A DNA stretch of 23,695 nucleotides, from contig JADJBC010000057.1 in the NCBI GenBank assembly GCA_016703945.1, positions 1 to 23,695 on the forward strand, written 5' to 3'. Position numbers and translations under genes: made by a program. This document shows positions 21,983 through 23,695 of the stretch, piece after piece. The notes under the pieces were generated by a model, which saw only the letters and a program-made list of their open reading frames with translations, did not search any database and had not been told where the DNA came from. Source of the DNA: Candidatus Aalborgicola danicus. Lineage in GTDB: Bacteria; Pseudomonadota; Gammaproteobacteria; Burkholderiales; Burkholderiaceae_C. Numbering within the stretch: position 1 is the first letter of the stretch; every line of letters starts with the position of its first letter.

Positions 21983-22890
21983 GGCTGCCTCCGGTGCCGC
22001 AGCGCAAAGTGTTCGGTGGCGGCGACCAGCGTGGTCAGCAGCAAGCCCAGCAATGCCGACATCACCAGCGCCGACCAGATGGCCAGCGTGTTGCCGTAGT
22101 AGGAGCCGGTCAGCAGGCGCGCGCCCAGGCCGGCCGTGGCGCCGGTGGGAAGTTCGGCCACCATGGCGCCGACCAGGCTGGCGGCAATGCCCACGCGCAG
22201 CGCGGGAAACAAAAAGGGCAGGGCTGCAGGAAGGCGCAGCATCCACAGCGCTTGCCAGTTGCTGGCTGCATAGGTGTGCATCATTTCGGTCTCGATCACC
22301 TGGGGTGAGCGCAGGCCCTGCACCATGGCCACGGTAACCGGAAAGAAGCTCAGGTACATCGCAATCACCGCCTTGGGCGCCAAGCCTTCCATGCCCAGAC
22401 TGCCCAGGATCACCAGCACGATGGGCGCAATCGCCAGCACCGGCACGGTCTGCGACGCCACGATCCACGGCAGCAGGGCGCGGTCCAGCGTGCGGGAATG
22501 CACGATCAATACGGCCAGCACCAGGCCCAGCAGCGTGCCCAACACAAAACCGAGCAAGGTGGTCTCGCCGGTCACCGCCACATGGAACAGCAGATTGCGT
22601 GGGGAATCCAGCGGCCAGTCCACAATGCCGGACCAGAAATCCAGCGCAATCTGGTGCGGCGCGGGCAGCACCGGGCGCTCCATGTTCCAGGTGGTGGCCA
22701 GCAGGTCTTGCCAGGTCCACGGATTGCCGGTGGGTGCCAGCACGCGCTCGACGGCGGCACTGGCGTTCATGCCCCAGGCGGCGCCGTACCAGAGGATCAG
22801 GAAGGCGAGCAGCAGCACGGCCACCGGCAGGCCGGTTTCCCAGGCCTGATGCAACCACGGTTTCGGGGGCGGCTTATTCGAAGTGGCCAT
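21979..22890 (-). CDS. ABC transporter permease (first)
   Basis: The 303-residue inner-membrane protein starts MATSNKPPPKPWLHQAWETG and has about six membrane segments (LPVAVLLLAFLILWYGAAWG; TTLLGFVLGTLLGLVLAVLI; and others). The coupling loop EMMHTYAASNWQALWMLRLP and VGIAASLVGAMVAELPTGAT mark it as a permease of the SsuC/ThiX-like group used with NMT1-type binding proteins. Its ATG at 22890 overlaps the 3' end of the ATPase gene by 17 nt; codons further upstream are in frame but lie within the ATPase gene. No frameshift is seen in it. Confidence 0.92.
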   Translation of the reverse strand: MATSNKPPPKPWLHQAWETGLPVAVLLLAFLILWYGAAWGMNASAAVERVLAPTGNPWTWQDLLATTWNMERPVLPAPHQIALDFWSGIVDWPLDSPRNLLFHVAVTGETTLLGFVLGTLLGLVLAVLIVHSRTLDRALLPWIVASQTVPVLAIAPIVLVILGSLGMEGLAPKAVIAMYLSFFPVTVAMVQGLRSPQVIETEMMHTYAASNWQALWMLRLPAALPFLFPALRVGIAASLVGAMVAELPTGATAGLGARLLTGSYYGNTLAIWSALVMSALLGLLLTTLVAATEHFALRHRRQP

Positions 22891-23657
22891 CGGCCAGCGC
22901 CTCGCGCACCTGGTGCGCCACATCCATGAAGGCCTGCGTGTCGCGCAGCCCCAGATGGCGTTCGTCGGGAAGGGGGGATTCAATCAATTTGACGATGCGC
23001 CCGGGTCGCGGCGACATGACGACGATGCGGGTGGACAAATAAACCGCTTCGGCAATCGAGTGGGTCACAAACACCACGGTGCGGCGCTCGCGCTGCCACA
23101 GCTGCTGCAGTTGTTCGTTGAGCCGGTCGCGGGTGATTTCGTCCAGCGCGCCAAAGGGCTCGTCCATCATCAAGATTTTTGGCTCAAAGGCCAGGGCGCG
23201 GGCAATGGAGACGCGCTGCTGCATGCCGCCGGACAGCTGCCATGGGTACTTGCCTTCAAAACCCTTGAGACCCACACGCTCCAGATGCTCCAGTGCGACG
23301 CTCCGGTTTTGGGCGTTCGCTCCGCCCTGGATCTGCAGCGGCAGCATGACATTGCCCAAAACGGTGCGCCAGGGGAACAGCGCCGGTGCCTGGAACACAT
23401 AGCCATAGGCGCGGGCCAGGCGGGCGTCGTGCGGGCTGACACCGCTGACCAGCACCGTGCCCTCGCTGATCTGACTCCAGGTCGGCAATCACCCGCAACA
23501 GCGTGGTCTCGCCGCAGCCCGACGGGCCAATCAGGGATACAAACTCGCCTCACCAATACGCAGATCAATATTGCTCAGCGCTTTGACCGGCGTGTCGGCG
23601 GTCTGGTAGACCAGACTGGCATTGCAAACTCGACGGCGGGGTGGATTCTGGGGTCAT
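22874..23657 (-). CDS. ABC transporter ATP-binding protein, frameshifted N-terminus
   Basis: The last 200 residues are clean: YVFQAPALFPWRTV (Q-loop), YPWQLSGGMQQRVSIARALA (signature), KILMMDEPFGALDEITRDRL (Walker B and D-loop) and VFVTHSIAEAVYLSTRIVVM (switch histidine). This is the SsuB/TauB/ThiZ group. The first 60 residues need four one-base corrections, near 23634, 23618, 23549 and 23478, and then read MTPESTPAVEFANASLVYQT, then VKALSNIDLRIGEGEFVSLI. The Walker A motif reads GPSGCGET, with glutamate where the essential lysine should be. Sequence error is likely this close to the window edge; if real, the protein would be inactive. The start is ATG 23657. It is the first gene of the importer operon seen here. 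Confidence 0.83.
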
Positions 23658-23695
23658 GGACAAAAGCTAACCAATTGGTCAATTTATTGTAGGGC

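Noticed and set aside
20888..22099. A 403-codon plus-strand open frame
   Set aside because: It lies opposite the second permease gene and repeat R2c. The composition is Arg, Gln and His rich and no domain is recognisable.
1..23695. CRISPR arrays, tRNA or rRNA genes, riboswitches
   Set aside because: No regularly spaced direct repeats, tRNA-like cloverleaf with a T-loop, rRNA segment or recognisable riboswitch core was seen on either strand. This was read by eye, so a small RNA could be missed.

Overview
The window is about 23.7 kb of GC-rich DNA with the gene content of a betaproteobacterium, most likely Comamonadaceae near Rhodoferax or Polaromonas. The reasons are the NhaR, CysTWA, PabBC-fusion and RutR-like proteins, the codon use, and two interspersed repeat types of a kind I recognise from that family (here called R1 and R2). 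No tRNA, rRNA, CRISPR array, transposase or phage structural gene was seen.

Left part (1-4.5 kb): a LysR-type regulator broken by many small indels is divergent from an intact FMN azoreductase (azoR), with a 22-bp operator-like inverted repeat between them. A tandem universal stress protein converges on an IscR-like Rrf2 regulator that lacks the Fe-S cysteines. That regulator is divergent from an NhaR-type LysR gene.

Central part (4.6-11.7 kb): a sulfate/thiosulfate uptake locus (sbp, cysT, cysW, cysA) interrupted by other material. Between sbp and cysT lie a minus-strand methionine aminopeptidase/ParD-like pair, the last 50 codons of an RBBP9-type hydrolase, a second sbp gene cut down by internal deletions, two R1 repeats, and a dinD gene with a near-consensus LexA box. 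The order RBBP9 remnant, sbp remnant, cysTWA suggests an older sulfate operon that was invaded.

Right-centre (11.7-17.3 kb): a strong 20-bp palindrome precedes a two-gene unit (small unknown protein plus alpha/beta hydrolase). Then come a SnoaL-PAS-GGDEF diguanylate cyclase and a fused PabB-PabC folate enzyme, both on the minus strand, and a small unknown gene.

Right end (17.3-23.7 kb), all on the minus strand: an NMT1/THI5-type ABC importer (ATPase, two permeases, binding protein) closed by a clear intrinsic terminator, then a RutR-like TetR regulator, a HAD phosphatase and a patatin-like protein. The RutR-like regulator beside this importer suggests pyrimidine or related heterocycle uptake.

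Many genes carry single-base indels, mostly in short homopolymers. They are densest at both ends of the window and in sbp. Sequencing error at poorly covered ends is the simplest explanation for most of them. The large deletions in the second sbp gene and the hydrolase are not explained that way.
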